From contig NZ_JACHCR010000019.1 of assembly GCF_014205845.1 (NCBI RefSeq), positions 62,001-126,000 on the forward strand: a stretch of DNA of 64,000 bases, in the 5' to 3' direction. Position 1 is the stretch's first letter. The number at the start of each line of letters is the position of its first letter. A model generated the notes under the pieces. The model worked only from the letters and a program-made list of their open reading frames with translations. It was not told the origin of the DNA and did no database searches. Origin of the DNA: Mucilaginibacter cryoferens. GTDB taxonomy: Bacteria > Bacteroidota > Bacteroidia > Sphingobacteriales > Sphingobacteriaceae. The position numbers and the translations under genes are program-made. Shown here piece by piece: positions 26,721 through 35,317 of the stretch.

Positions 26721-27647
26721 CTAATGTGATTTTGGAATTAACGCTTTATCTTTCAATGCCTGCTTTTTGGGGTCTACATATTCATCAGTGGTAGCAGTGC
26801 TGGTATTATCGGGTACGTTGCGCATATCCAGTTGTTCTACATAAACCCAGCGGCCGTTTTTTAGCTTATAGCCATCGTAACTAAGATCGGGGCCAAAGGT
26901 TTCGGGTTTATTCTTTTCTTTATCATCCGGGGGGGCCAGGTGATCAAACACGATGAGGTTTTGCTCTGGCACGTATCTTAACAGCATAGAAGTTTGGCGG
27001 GAGTACTCAAATACCACCCTTTTACGGGTTTTGGCCTTGCTATCAAAAACTGGCATACCAAAAGTAGGCTCGCCGTTGTTGAAGGATAATACATCAATCA
27101 CTTTTTTGGTAGATTTTACGGTATTGCCTTTCCAGCCTATTAAAATGTAATAGGTTTTTGCACCATACACAGGAATTATTTTATAATACTGTGCCCCAAA
27201 CCATTTGCGGTTGCTTACAACAGAGTCTTCCGGGTTTTTCAGCAATGGCGAATAATCTTCCAGCGGCGACATTTTTAAGGGGCCACCGGTATTCATTTGC
27301 ACCGTACCATAAAAACGATAGCTGCCATCCAAATTCATGATAGACCAGGTAAGGATGCGGAAACGGTTATCGGGCGAATTAACGATGCTGATAGTTTTAA
27401 CAGAATCAAAAGGATAAAGGAACGAGTTGGGTACTTTTAACGCATTTACCATTGTTTTGATAAACTTGTAATTGGCATTTTTTCGCTCCATGTCGTTTTC
27501 ATCATTAATGAAGGTTTTGCCCAGGGTTTTAAGTGTATCCTCGTAAAGCCGAAGTTGTTTTAGCCGCTCGTTCTCGTCAGAGTGCTGGGCGTAGGTATGT
27601 AAACAAAACAGGAGGGATAGGGAGGATAGTAAAAGCGTTTTTATCAC
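26721..27647 (-). CDS. Secreted protein of unknown function
   Basis: A 308-residue protein with a signal peptide (LLLSSLSLLFCLHTYAQ, cleavage near residue 20). I do not recognise a named family. The mature part is mixed beta and polar with aromatic-rich strands (KWFGAQYYKIIPVYGAKTYY, ILIGWKGNT) and ends in a charged tail (DPKKQALKDKALIPKSH). The layout with GWKGN and FDHLAPP reminds of conserved Bacteroidota hypothetical proteins. The start is GTG at 27647; no ATG exists between there and the signal peptide. It is between the thiolase and the peptide transporter on the same strand. The gene looks intact and is expected to be expressed. Confidence 0.75.
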   Translation of the reverse strand: MIKTLLLSSLSLLFCLHTYAQHSDENERLKQLRLYEDTLKTLGKTFINDENDMERKNANYKFIKTMVNALKVPNSFLYPFDSVKTISIVNSPDNRFRILTWSIMNLDGSYRFYGTVQMNTGGPLKMSPLEDYSPLLKNPEDSVVSNRKWFGAQYYKIIPVYGAKTYYILIGWKGNTVKSTKKVIDVLSFNNGEPTFGMPVFDSKAKTRKRVVFEYSRQTSMLLRYVPEQNLIVFDHLAPPDDKEKNKPETFGPDLSYDGYKLKNGRWVYVEQLDMRNVPDNTSTATTDEYVDPKKQALKDKALIPKSH

Positions 27648-27736
27648 GATGAAAAATATGATTTTATGCTAAATATAATTATAATTTATAAAACCGGCCA
27701 TTGCTTCGTCCCTATCTATGACAAGTTGTAGATCCC

Positions 27737-27769
27737 AAACTTACGAAGTTTTTGAAACTTCGTAAGTTT
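27737..27769 (-). repeat. 15-bp perfect palindrome (AAACTTACGAAGTTT type), likely terminator
   Basis: Arms at 27737-27751 and 27755-27769 are exact reverse complements with a 3-nt loop. It follows the thiolase stop by about 70 nt. The CTTACGA core is shared with the hairpin at 7532-7564, so it may belong to a dispersed family. Confidence 0.65.
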
Positions 27770-27840
27770 TCGCCGCTTTGTCATTTACAAGTTCAGAGGC
27801 CACGGATTTTACCAACGATGTGGTGTGTTTAGTAAACCTA

Positions 27841-29019
27841 CTAACGCAAATTTTCAATAACCATTGCGCTTGCGCCGCCACCACCATTACAAATTCCGGC
27901 GGCGCCGTATTTGCCCTGGTTTTGTTGCAGCACATTTATAAGGGTAACTATAATGCGCGCACCCGAAGCGCCCAGCGGGTGACCTAAAGAAACCGCACCT
28001 CCGTTAACATTCACTTTGGCAGCATCAAGTTTCAAAAGCTGGTTATTGGCAAGGGCCACTACCGAAAATGCTTCATTTATCTCAAAAAAATCAATTTCAT
28101 CTGGTGATAAGCCTGCCCTGTGTAAAGCCAATGGAATAGCTTTGGATGGCGCGGTGGTAAACCACTCCGGCGCTTGCTGCGCATCGGCGTAGGATACAAT
28201 GCGGGCTATTGGGGTAATGCCCAGTTCATCAGCTTTTTCACGGCTCATTAACACCAAAGCTGCCGCGCCGTCATTTAAAGTTGATGCGTTGGCGGCGGTT
28301 ACGGTGCCATCTTTTTCAAATACAGGTTTTAAGGATGGGATTTTTTCGAACTTAACTGCTTTTGGTTCTTCATCATCGGCAAAAAGGGTGATGTCGCCTT
28401 TTTTATCTTTGAGTTCAACCGGGGTTATCTCGTCTTTAAATTTACCATCGACCTGTGCTTTTTGGGCCCGTTGGTATGATTCTATGGCGAAGGCATCTTG
28501 CTCTTCGCGGCTGATGTTACAGTCAACAGCACAAAGTTCTGCTGCCGAGCCCATGTGGTAATCGTTGTAAACATCCCAAAGACCATCTTTAACCAGGCCA
28601 TCAATAATCTGTCCATTACCTAAACGATAGCCATTACGGGCTTTATCTAAATAATAAGGTACGTTACTCATGCTTTCCATGCCGCCGGCAACCACAATAT
28701 CATTTTGCCCCAGGGCAATGCTTTGGGCGGCCAGCATAACGGCTTTCATACCCGATGCGCAAACTTTATTTACGGTTGTGGCCGGTAAATAAGGTAAGCC
28801 GGCAAATATGGCCGCCTGAGTGGCCGGTGCCTGCCCTACATTAGCAGCCAATACGTTACCCATATAAACTTCCTGTATCTGGTTTGCCTGCAAACCGGCC
28901 TTTTCTACCGCCGATTTGATAACCTGCGCCCCAAGCTGCGTGGCGCTTATAGTGGCTAAACTGCCCCCGAAACTACCTATAGGTGTACGGGTGGCGGCTA
29001 CAATTACTACTTCTCTCAT
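27841..29019 (-). CDS. Acetyl-CoA C-acyltransferase (thiolase)
   Basis: About 392 residues, the normal length of a degradative or biosynthetic thiolase. It condenses two acetyl-CoA or cleaves 3-ketoacyl-CoA in the cytoplasm. The nucleophile is C87 in VNKVCASGMKAVMLA; the catalytic histidine is in NVNGGAVSLGHPLGASGARI and the second cysteine in GICNGGGGASAMVIE. The active-site motif NEAFSVVAL is also present. The ATG at 29019 (MREVVIVAATRTPIGSFGG) is the family start; the frame is open to a TTG 27 bp further upstream. The gene stands alone, so a role in fatty acid degradation or acetoacetyl-CoA synthesis cannot be separated. Confidence 0.95.
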   Translation of the reverse strand: MREVVIVAATRTPIGSFGGSLATISATQLGAQVIKSAVEKAGLQANQIQEVYMGNVLAANVGQAPATQAAIFAGLPYLPATTVNKVCASGMKAVMLAAQSIALGQNDIVVAGGMESMSNVPYYLDKARNGYRLGNGQIIDGLVKDGLWDVYNDYHMGSAAELCAVDCNISREEQDAFAIESYQRAQKAQVDGKFKDEITPVELKDKKGDITLFADDEEPKAVKFEKIPSLKPVFEKDGTVTAANASTLNDGAAALVLMSREKADELGITPIARIVSYADAQQAPEWFTTAPSKAIPLALHRAGLSPDEIDFFEINEAFSVVALANNQLLKLDAAKVNVNGGAVSLGHPLGASGARIIVTLINVLQQNQGKYGAAGICNGGGGASAMVIENLR

Positions 29020-29162
29020 GTGTCCCTCATTAAATTGGTAGCGCAAATTTAGTTATTTTGAGGAGAGTAAAAAGCTATGCATGCATAATAATTGGTATTG
29101 AGTAGTTAGTATCAAGTATCAGGATTTTTTGCGCTGCACGTTAAGGGAACCAGTAGATTCAA

Positions 29163-29327
29163 TTATTCCTTTTTCTTCTTTGTACTCTTTTTACGGGCAA
29201 GTAAAGCCTGTTGCATCAGGTATTCTATCTGCCCGTTGGTGCTTCTAAATTCTTCGGCTGCCCAGGCTTCAAGCTCCTTTAATACATCGGGGTTGATGCG
29301 TAATACAAATGCTTTTTTCTCTGCCAT
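29163..29327 (-). CDS. Small ribbon-helix-helix (Arc-like) DNA-binding protein
   Basis: A 54-residue protein: MAEKKAFVLRINPDVLKELE, then AWAAEEFRSTNGQIEYLMQQ, then a lysine-rich tail (ARKKSTKKKKE). The beta strand KAFVLRIN followed by two helices and a TNGQIEYLM turn is the Arc/MetJ ribbon-helix-helix pattern. Dimers of this fold bind DNA through the beta ribbon. It begins one base after the stop of the upstream gene (29329-29862), so it is the last gene of a four-gene operon with an SPFH protein and two paralogous proteins. It may act as operon autorepressor, although a role beyond regulation is possible. Confidence 0.8.
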   Translation of the reverse strand: MAEKKAFVLRINPDVLKELEAWAAEEFRSTNGQIEYLMQQALLARKKSTKKKKE

Positions 29328-29328
29328 A

Positions 29329-29862
29329 TTAACTCCCCGCCGCTGCGGCTGCTTGTGCTTGTTTTAATAAAATTAAGTTTACGCCCAATAACACCAGCAA
29401 GGGCATATCTGCAATGGCTTTTAGCTTATCCAGATCAACGGAAACTTTAAATGGCTTTTTAAAGCCCCATAACGAGGTTTTAATATCCAGAATATCGCCG
29501 TACTGGTCGTTTGTTAAGCTAAAGGTACGGGTAAACATTTTTTTGTTGAGATAGGTAGCGGTAAAGCCATCGCTCATGTTGAGGTTTACCTTACGGGATA
29601 GTAGTTCTGGGGTAACAACCCCAAGCTCCATCTCATTGCTATCAATAATTAATAGCGACCGGTTAAAAATGCCCTTACGTTTAACTATCCACGTTTTTTG
29701 TGCAGTTTCTAAAGTTGTCCGGGTTTTCAACACGCTGGCATAGCTCAGTTTGCCATAAACAAACTGCCCATCGGTAAGCTCAAAAGAGGGCTTAAAAAAG
29801 CCATTTCTTACGATGCTAAGCTGATTGGTGCGTAACAGGTCGAAACTTCTGTAATCGTTCAT
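29329..29862 (-). CDS. LURP-one/Tubby-like fold candidate, second paralogue
   Basis: A 177-residue protein paralogous to its neighbour (29869-30411). Both share the layout RSFxLxRTxxLxIxRxGxFxPxxELxDGQFxYxK near the N-terminus, a mid-segment of alternating hydrophobic strands and a conserved GD(I/M)LxIKxSxWxxKKPFxxSVD motif before a hydrophobic C-terminal helix (MPLLVLLGVNLILLKQ). The strand-rich pattern ended by one hydrophobic helix is reminiscent of the Tubby-like / LURP-one and phospholipid-scramblase fold, but this is a shape resemblance only. The gene lies 6 nt after its paralogue and 1 nt before the RHH gene. Function unknown; membrane association in an SPFH complex is a reasonable inference. 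Confidence 0.7.
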   Translation of the reverse strand: MNDYRSFDLLRTNQLSIVRNGFFKPSFELTDGQFVYGKLSYASVLKTRTTLETAQKTWIVKRKGIFNRSLLIIDSNEMELGVVTPELLSRKVNLNMSDGFTATYLNKKMFTRTFSLTNDQYGDILDIKTSLWGFKKPFKVSVDLDKLKAIADMPLLVLLGVNLILLKQAQAAAAAGS

Positions 29863-29868
29863 CTCTAT

Positions 29869-30411
29869 TTAATTGGGCCCTAAAGGCAGTTTAGGGTTTG
29901 GATCTCTTTTTAATAAATTGTAGGCAACGCCATATAAAATCATTAAAGCTAGTTCGGGTACTTTTTTTATCAGCGAAGGATCTACAGAAATGCCAAATGG
30001 TTTTTTAATATTCCAGGTGCTCTCTTTAATCGATAGCATATCGCCAAACTGTAAATTTTTCCAAACAGAAGTAACCCCAAACAAGTGCGAGCCTTTTGTT
30101 TGGATGTATGAGGCCCTGAAACCATTTTTCATGCAAAGTGTCAGCTCTTTTGTTTGTTTACTAAACGTTACAGAGCCAATAACCTCCTTATATGTGTTGC
30201 TGATACGAATTGTTTTAGTTTCGCCCCGCAAATCCCTGTCCTTTTTAAAAGTCCATTTGTTATCTGCTACGCCGATGAATTTTTGCCGCTCATCTATTTT
30301 CGCATAGCAAAACTGCCCGTCTGATAGTTCATAAACAGGATTAAAAATGCCCCGGCGCGCTATAAATAATTCGCCTGTGCGTATTTGTCCAAAGCTTCTG
30401 ATGTTTTCCAT
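29869..30411 (-). CDS. LURP-one/Tubby-like fold candidate, first paralogue
   Basis: A 180-residue protein, the twin of 29329-29862. It opens MENIRSFGQIRTGELFIARR, continues with GIFNPVYELSDGQFCYAKID, and near the C-terminus has QFGDMLSIKESTWNIKKPFG and a hydrophobic helix (ELALMILYGVAYNLLKR) followed by a proline-rich end. The two proteins probably arose by tandem duplication and now are well diverged. The gene starts 5 nt after the SPFH gene, so co-translation is likely. I cannot name a domain with certainty; the strand pattern suggests a Tubby/LURP-one-like barrel with a central helix. It is predicted to work with the SPFH protein at the membrane. Confidence 0.7.
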   Translation of the reverse strand: MENIRSFGQIRTGELFIARRGIFNPVYELSDGQFCYAKIDERQKFIGVADNKWTFKKDRDLRGETKTIRISNTYKEVIGSVTFSKQTKELTLCMKNGFRASYIQTKGSHLFGVTSVWKNLQFGDMLSIKESTWNIKKPFGISVDPSLIKKVPELALMILYGVAYNLLKRDPNPKLPLGPN

Positions 30412-30416
30412 AACGG

Positions 30417-31274
30417 TTAATGATACAGTGTACCGGTATTTACCACAGGGCTAACGCTTCTGTCGCCACATAATACCACCAGCAGGTTGCTTACCATGGC
30501 GGCTTTGCGTTCTTCATCCAGCTCTACAATATTTTTTTCTGATAGCTTAATCAGCGCCATTTCTACCATGCCTACAGCTCCTTCTACAATAAGGCGACGG
30601 GCGGCAATAATAGCTGTTGCCTGTTGTACCTGTAACATCGAATGGGCTATCTCTGGTGCATAGGCCAGGTGCGATATCCGGGCTTCCAGTACTTCTATAC
30701 CGGCGCGATCAAGCCGTTCGTTCAACTCCTTTTCTAATAAAAGGCTCACCTGCTCGGCCCCTCCACGCAGGGTGATGGTTGCCGTTTCATCTTCCAGGTT
30801 ATCGTAAGGGAAAGAGTTGGCCAGGTGCCTTACAGCGGCCTCGCTTTGTATGTTTACATACTGTATGTAGTTTTCTACTGCAAAAACAGCGCTGGCGGTA
30901 TCTTTTATCTGCCATACAATTACTGCCGCAATTTCAATAGGGTTACCAATGCTGTCGTTCACTTTTAACTGCTGACCGTTTAGGTTAAATGCTCTTAGTG
31001 ATACTTTCTTTTTTACAGTAAATGGGTTCACCCAAAAAAATCCATCTTGCTTAACAGTACCCTCGTACTTGCCAAAAAGGGTAAGTACTTTTGATTCATT
31101 AGGGTTAACCACAACAAGACCCGGGAGCAGAAAAAAGACGCCAATCATAGGTAATACAATGCCGATAGCTTCTTCACCTGTGCAAAGGCAAATGATGGCT
31201 ACAATTATTAATGCAAGAAATGCAAAGAACACGGTAAAGCCGGATGGCGGGTTGATTATTTTTTCAGCGTTCAT
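30417..31274 (-). CDS. SPFH (band 7 / stomatin-like) domain membrane protein
   Basis: A 285-residue protein. Two hydrophobic segments at about residues 10-32 and 36-55 anchor it to the membrane. The SPFH domain follows: [40 protein letters not shown], then [39 protein letters not shown] and the coiled part [20 protein letters not shown]. These are the flotillin/stomatin-like features of proteins that form ring oligomers and membrane microdomains. It is the first gene of a compact operon with two paralogous proteins and an RHH protein; gaps are 5, 6 and 1 nt. The partner proteins suggest a dedicated membrane complex whose job is not known. Confidence 0.9.
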   Translation of the reverse strand: MNAEKIINPPSGFTVFFAFLALIIVAIICLCTGEEAIGIVLPMIGVFFLLPGLVVVNPNESKVLTLFGKYEGTVKQDGFFWVNPFTVKKKVSLRAFNLNGQQLKVNDSIGNPIEIAAVIVWQIKDTASAVFAVENYIQYVNIQSEAAVRHLANSFPYDNLEDETATITLRGGAEQVSLLLEKELNERLDRAGIEVLEARISHLAYAPEIAHSMLQVQQATAIIAARRLIVEGAVGMVEMALIKLSEKNIVELDEERKAAMVSNLLVVLCGDRSVSPVVNTGTLYH

Positions 31275-31344
31275 AGTGATTTAGATTGATTTTAAAATGA
31301 TATCATAAAGATATCAAACTTTAATTGATAAAAGCAAATAAAAT

Positions 31345-31470
31345 AATCAAGAATTGAGAGTCTGGAATTAAGACAGGAAAAATGTGGGCGGCTTTTTTTT
31401 AAAAAATTAAGAGGAGGGGTACCGCGTTTTATATGCAAAACTCTCCTGTCTTGATTCTTGGCTCTTGATT
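31345..31470. repeat. Imperfect inverted repeat upstream of the HD hydrolase gene
   Basis: The left arm 31345-31378 begins AATCAAGAATTGAGAGTCTG and ends AAGACAGGA. The right arm 31444-31470 begins TCCTGTCTTGATTCTTGG and ends CTCTTGATT. They pair with a few mismatches over about 27 bp. Like the repeats at 1150-1232 and 24200-24312, the arms are made of repeated short words (here CTTGATT / AATCAAG). Confidence 0.6.
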
Positions 31471-31533
31471 GTTGACGCTCATTCTACCCTCATTCAAAAA
31501 ACTTATATTATTTTTGAGCGGTTAATTAAATAC

Positions 31534-33603
31534 ATGGCAAAACTATCTACCTCGCGGCAAAAGGCCCTAATGCGCAAATATGCCCGCAATGTTAAGTTTT
31601 TGATGATGCTGATGAGTATTAGCCTTATCGTTTTCTTTTTACCCAAGCAGGCAAAATTTGGCTACGAATACGAGAAAGGACGCATCTGGAATCAAAAGGA
31701 CCTGGTATCGCCCTATAACTTTGCCATATTAAAAACCGGGCAGGAGATTGACAGCGAAAAGAAAACCGCCTACGAAAGTATTACCCCCATTTATCAGCTC
31801 GACGCGGCAGCGGGTGGCCAGCAAACAGATGGTTTTAAAAGCGATCTGGAAATAAAATGGCATAATGCTGCTATAAACGACAGGTTTAAACCAAAGTATA
31901 TTGAGGCTGGTGTTGCCTTGCTTACCGAGTTATATAACACCGGTATTTTAAAGCTTAACGATAAGTACCTGCAACATGGAAACAGCTATCAGGTAACCAT
32001 TTTAAACAAAAATGAGGGTACGGATAAAAATACAAATGGGCTGTACACCAAAGAAAAGGCCCTGGCTTATTGCGATAAGATATTGAGCAAACGCACCGAT
32101 GTTGATAAGGCCTTTTTGCTCGATCTGCTGCAAAACCGCATTCAAACTAACTTAAGCTACGATGATAACTTAACCCTGCGGCTGGAGAAGGAGGTTTACG
32201 ATGGTTTATCTATAACCCGTGGCATGGTGCAAAAAGGGGAGGTGATAGTTTATAAAGGATCGGTTATTAATGATGATGTTTATCAGAAATTAGAATCGTA
32301 CAAAAAAGCGTTCGAGAACAATGCCCGCGTAAACGGTAATCGTGTTTTGGTGTTGCTGGGGCAGTTTTTACTGGTATCAATAGCCATATCATTACTGATG
32401 ATATTCCTGTACCTGTTTCGTAAGGATATTTATGCCGATAACCGCCTGGTAGGTTTAATATTATTGGTTATTACGGCTATGCTGGCCACACTATCGGCAG
32501 CTATTAAATTTCAGTTTCCAACAAACCTGTATTATATACCATATTGTATAGTACCAATCATCATCCGTATTTTGTTTGATACCCGCCTGGCGCTCAATAT
32601 TCATTTGCTGGTGGTATTAATAGCGGGCTTTTTTGTGCCCAACAGCTTTGAGTTTGCTTATTACGAGATCACCGCCGGTATGGTATCTATTTATAGTATT
32701 AAAAACCTTATCCGTCGCGAGCAATTCCTGATATCGGCGGCGATTATCATATTTACCTATTTTGTGGCCTTTTTGGGTATCTCGTTCATTCGCGAAGGTA
32801 CATTTCTGGATATCGACTGGCTGGATTTTTTACCTTTCGGCGTAAGTGTATCACTTACCTTGCTGGCCTACCCAATGATCTATATCTTCGAGAAGCTATT
32901 TGCCCTCACATCAGATATTACGCTTATAGAGCTTACCAACACCAACGCGCCATTATTGCGCGAGCTGGCTTTTACCGCCCCGGGTACGTTTCAACATTCG
33001 TTACAGGTAGCCAATTTGGCCGAGAACGCCATTTACAGTATTGGAGGCAATGCGTTATTGGTTAGGGCAGGGGCTTTGTATCACGATATTGGTAAAATGG
33101 AAAACCCGTTGTTCTTTATCGAAAACCAAAGTTCGGGTTTTAACCCGCACGATAAGTTGCCTTATGAAGAGAGTGCACAGGTTATTATAAGGCACGTAAG
33201 CAAAGGAATTGAAATGGCCCGCAAAGCCAATCTGCCTGAAGTGATCATCGATTTTATCCGTACGCATCACGGCAATACCCGGGTCGACTATTTTTACCAG
33301 TCGTCATTGAAGAATTTTCCCGAAAAATTCATCAACGAGAACATTTTTAGGTACCCCGGACCCATCCCTTTTTCTAAAGAAGCAGGTGTTTTGATGCTTG
33401 CCGACTCGGTTGAGGCCGCCTCACGCTCATTAAAAGAACCGGATGAGGAATCTATAAGCGTTTTGGTTGATAGGATAGTAAAGTACAAGCTCGATCAAAA
33501 CCAACTGAAAGACAGTGATATAACTTTGAAGGATATTGAAACTATTAAAGCTATTTTCAAAAGAATGCTTATGAGCATCTACCATGTGCGAATAGATTAT
33601 TAA
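31534..33603 (+). CDS. 7TM-HD family phosphohydrolase (PgpH-like c-di-AMP phosphodiesterase)
   Basis: About 689 residues. An N-terminal membrane helix (residues 22-42) precedes a large extracytoplasmic region to about residue 285. A bundle of seven hydrophobic helices (about 285-475) follows, then a cytoplasmic HDIG domain: FQHSLQVANLAENAI, YHDIGKMENP (H517-D518), TPFVIR-like region and IRTHHGNTR. This order is that of PgpH proteins, which hydrolyse cyclic di-AMP to pApA. The frame opens at a TTG (31465) but ATG 31534 (MAKLSTSRQKALMRKYARN) is the convincing start. Single gene, divergent from the SPFH operon. Substrate follows from family knowledge and is not shown here. Confidence 0.9.
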   Translation: MAKLSTSRQKALMRKYARNVKFLMMLMSISLIVFFLPKQAKFGYEYEKGRIWNQKDLVSPYNFAILKTGQEIDSEKKTAYESITPIYQLDAAAGGQQTDGFKSDLEIKWHNAAINDRFKPKYIEAGVALLTELYNTGILKLNDKYLQHGNSYQVTILNKNEGTDKNTNGLYTKEKALAYCDKILSKRTDVDKAFLLDLLQNRIQTNLSYDDNLTLRLEKEVYDGLSITRGMVQKGEVIVYKGSVINDDVYQKLESYKKAFENNARVNGNRVLVLLGQFLLVSIAISLLMIFLYLFRKDIYADNRLVGLILLVITAMLATLSAAIKFQFPTNLYYIPYCIVPIIIRILFDTRLALNIHLLVVLIAGFFVPNSFEFAYYEITAGMVSIYSIKNLIRREQFLISAAIIIFTYFVAFLGISFIREGTFLDIDWLDFLPFGVSVSLTLLAYPMIYIFEKLFALTSDITLIELTNTNAPLLRELAFTAPGTFQHSLQVANLAENAIYSIGGNALLVRAGALYHDIGKMENPLFFIENQSSGFNPHDKLPYEESAQVIIRHVSKGIEMARKANLPEVIIDFIRTHHGNTRVDYFYQSSLKNFPEKFINENIFRYPGPIPFSKEAGVLMLADSVEAASRSLKEPDEESISVLVDRIVKYKLDQNQLKDSDITLKDIETIKAIFKRMLMSIYHVRIDY

Positions 33604-33687
33604 AAAGTGAAGTTTTTTTTTGACACGAAGCTTGAATTACTATATTTGCAATCCCGAAAAACGGGGAACGTTTTTAAAAGAAAACAT

Positions 33688-33774
33688 GGTGAGGTGCCTG
33701 AGAGGCCGAAAGGATCAGTTTGCTAAACTGACGTACGGGAAACTGTACCGAGGGTTCGAATCCCTCCCTCACCG
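33688..33774 (+). tRNA. tRNA-Ser(GCT)
   Basis: An 87-nt tRNA with acceptor stem GGTGAGG / CCTCACC, discriminator G, a long type II variable arm (ACGTACGGGAAACTGTACCG region) and T-loop GGTTCGAATCC. The anticodon stem TCAGT / ACTGA holds loop TTGCTAA, giving anticodon GCT at 33722-33724, which reads AGC and AGT serine codons. CCA is not encoded. Its 3' end is the probable insertion point of the mobile element that follows. Confidence 0.95.
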
Positions 33775-33798
33775 CTGATTGAATAGTCGAAAAACGCC

Positions 33799-33834
33799 AA
33801 AAGCCTGTAAATCATATATTTACAGGCTTTTTTG
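33799..33834 (+). terminator. Terminator after tRNA-Ser
   Basis: A 14-bp perfect stem (AAAAGCCTGTAAAT / ATTTACAGGCTTTT) with a 5-nt loop at 33799-33812 and 33818-33831, followed by TT and GTTG. It ends tRNA-Ser transcription 25 nt past the tRNA, just inside the left end of the mobile element. Confidence 0.8.
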
Positions 33835-34024
33835 TTGCCATGAGTTAACCAAAACATACACGAATTCGCAAAGAAAATGAGCGACATCCATGGCGTCTTT
33901 TTTTCATCAAAAAAAGACGCCACGTAAATGGTATAATAATCTGATTTACAATATGTTCGATCATTAAACATCTTGACTTTTTGCCGCTGCATTTCGATAT
34001 TTATTCACTTAAAAATCTATCGTT

Positions 34025-35278
34025 ATGTTAGAAAAAAGTTTAGGCTTAATGTTTTTTTTAAAACAGCCAAGAAATTATGATGGGGGTGAAATGTATATCT
34101 ACCTCAAGATTACTGTAGACGGTGTTTCCAAAGACCTTTCTATTAAACGTTCCTGGCTTCCTTCCAGATGGAATTCAAAAGGAAACCGTGCCATCGGCAA
34201 TAAAGAAGATGCAAAAGTACTTAACGAGTTCCTTGATGTTATGCAAAATAAAGCATACGATGCCAGGAAGCATTTGATCGACCGGGGTAAAGTGGTAACA
34301 GCTTTAGCAATAGTAGAATTGTTATCCGGGATTAATGAGCGGAAATGGATGCTGCTTTTGTTGTTCGAAGGGCATAACAAAGACTTAAAGAAAATGATTG
34401 GTAAAGGTGTCGCTAAAGGGACTTATACCAATTTTAACACATCCTATAAACACACCTGCAAATTTATTAAGGTCATCTATAAAGTTGATGATATCAATAT
34501 CCGCTCACTGGACTTGGAATTCATTAAGAAGCTATATAACTGGTATCGTACAGATTTAGAACTTAATCATAATTCAGCATTGAAAAACATTGCCAATATG
34601 AAAAAGATTGTATTGGATTGCGTGGATAACGGATGGCTGGTAGGGGACCCATTCGCCAAGTTTGAGATGACAAGAGAAGATGTTGATACAATATATCTGG
34701 ACAAAGAGGAAATTCAGCGAATTACATCAAAAAGTATCCAGAATGAACGACTGTCTCGGGTAAGGGATTTGTTCGTTTTTTGCTGTTTTACCGGTCTTTC
34801 TTTCATCGATGTAAAGCAGTTAAAGCGTTCCGAAGTAACCCTGGCCCATAACAGTGAACTCAGAATTTATAAGAACAGGCAAAAAACAGGAACACCGTCA
34901 GCGATTCCACTATTGCCAATAGCGCTTCTGATTTTAAAAAAATACCAGGATGATGAGATGTGTTTAGCAAAAGACATGCTATTACCAGTACTCAGCAATC
35001 AGAAGTATAATTCATATTTAAAAGAGATTGCCGATACCTGTAACGTTAATAAGGAGCTTACCTCAAAGATGGCTAGGAACTCGTTTGCGACTACGGTGAC
35101 CTTAGCAAACAATGTTCCGATGGAAACCATCAGTAAAATGATGGGACATAAGAGCCTAAAGCAAACACAGCATTACGCTAAAGTATTGGCTGTCAAAGTC
35201 ACCGAGGATATGGTTACGCTGAAGAAAACGTTAGCAAAAAAGAAATTTATTCCTGAACAGCGGATTATGTTAGGTTAG
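34025..35278 (+). CDS. Tyrosine integrase of the Bacteroidota IntDOT-like type
   Basis: A 417-residue recombinase with an N-terminal arm-binding region (MYIYLKITVDGVSKDLSIKR), a SAM-like core-binding domain (about residues 105-210) and a C-terminal catalytic domain. The catalytic part shows R351 in KMARNSF, H375 in MMGHKS and the nucleophile Y384 in TQHYAKV. At the Box I site, where the classical first arginine lies, there is S259 (FTGLSFID), the same exchange known for IntDOT. The Box II HxxR histidine is lysine (K348). It presumably inserts the element at the tRNA-Ser 3' end. Confidence 0.9.
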   Translation: MLEKSLGLMFFLKQPRNYDGGEMYIYLKITVDGVSKDLSIKRSWLPSRWNSKGNRAIGNKEDAKVLNEFLDVMQNKAYDARKHLIDRGKVVTALAIVELLSGINERKWMLLLLFEGHNKDLKKMIGKGVAKGTYTNFNTSYKHTCKFIKVIYKVDDINIRSLDLEFIKKLYNWYRTDLELNHNSALKNIANMKKIVLDCVDNGWLVGDPFAKFEMTREDVDTIYLDKEEIQRITSKSIQNERLSRVRDLFVFCCFTGLSFIDVKQLKRSEVTLAHNSELRIYKNRQKTGTPSAIPLLPIALLILKKYQDDEMCLAKDMLLPVLSNQKYNSYLKEIADTCNVNKELTSKMARNSFATTVTLANNVPMETISKMMGHKSLKQTQHYAKVLAVKVTEDMVTLKKTLAKKKFIPEQRIMLG

Positions 35279-35317
35279 ACAATATAGTCGCATCACCCAT
35301 TAATTAAAGTTTGAGTT

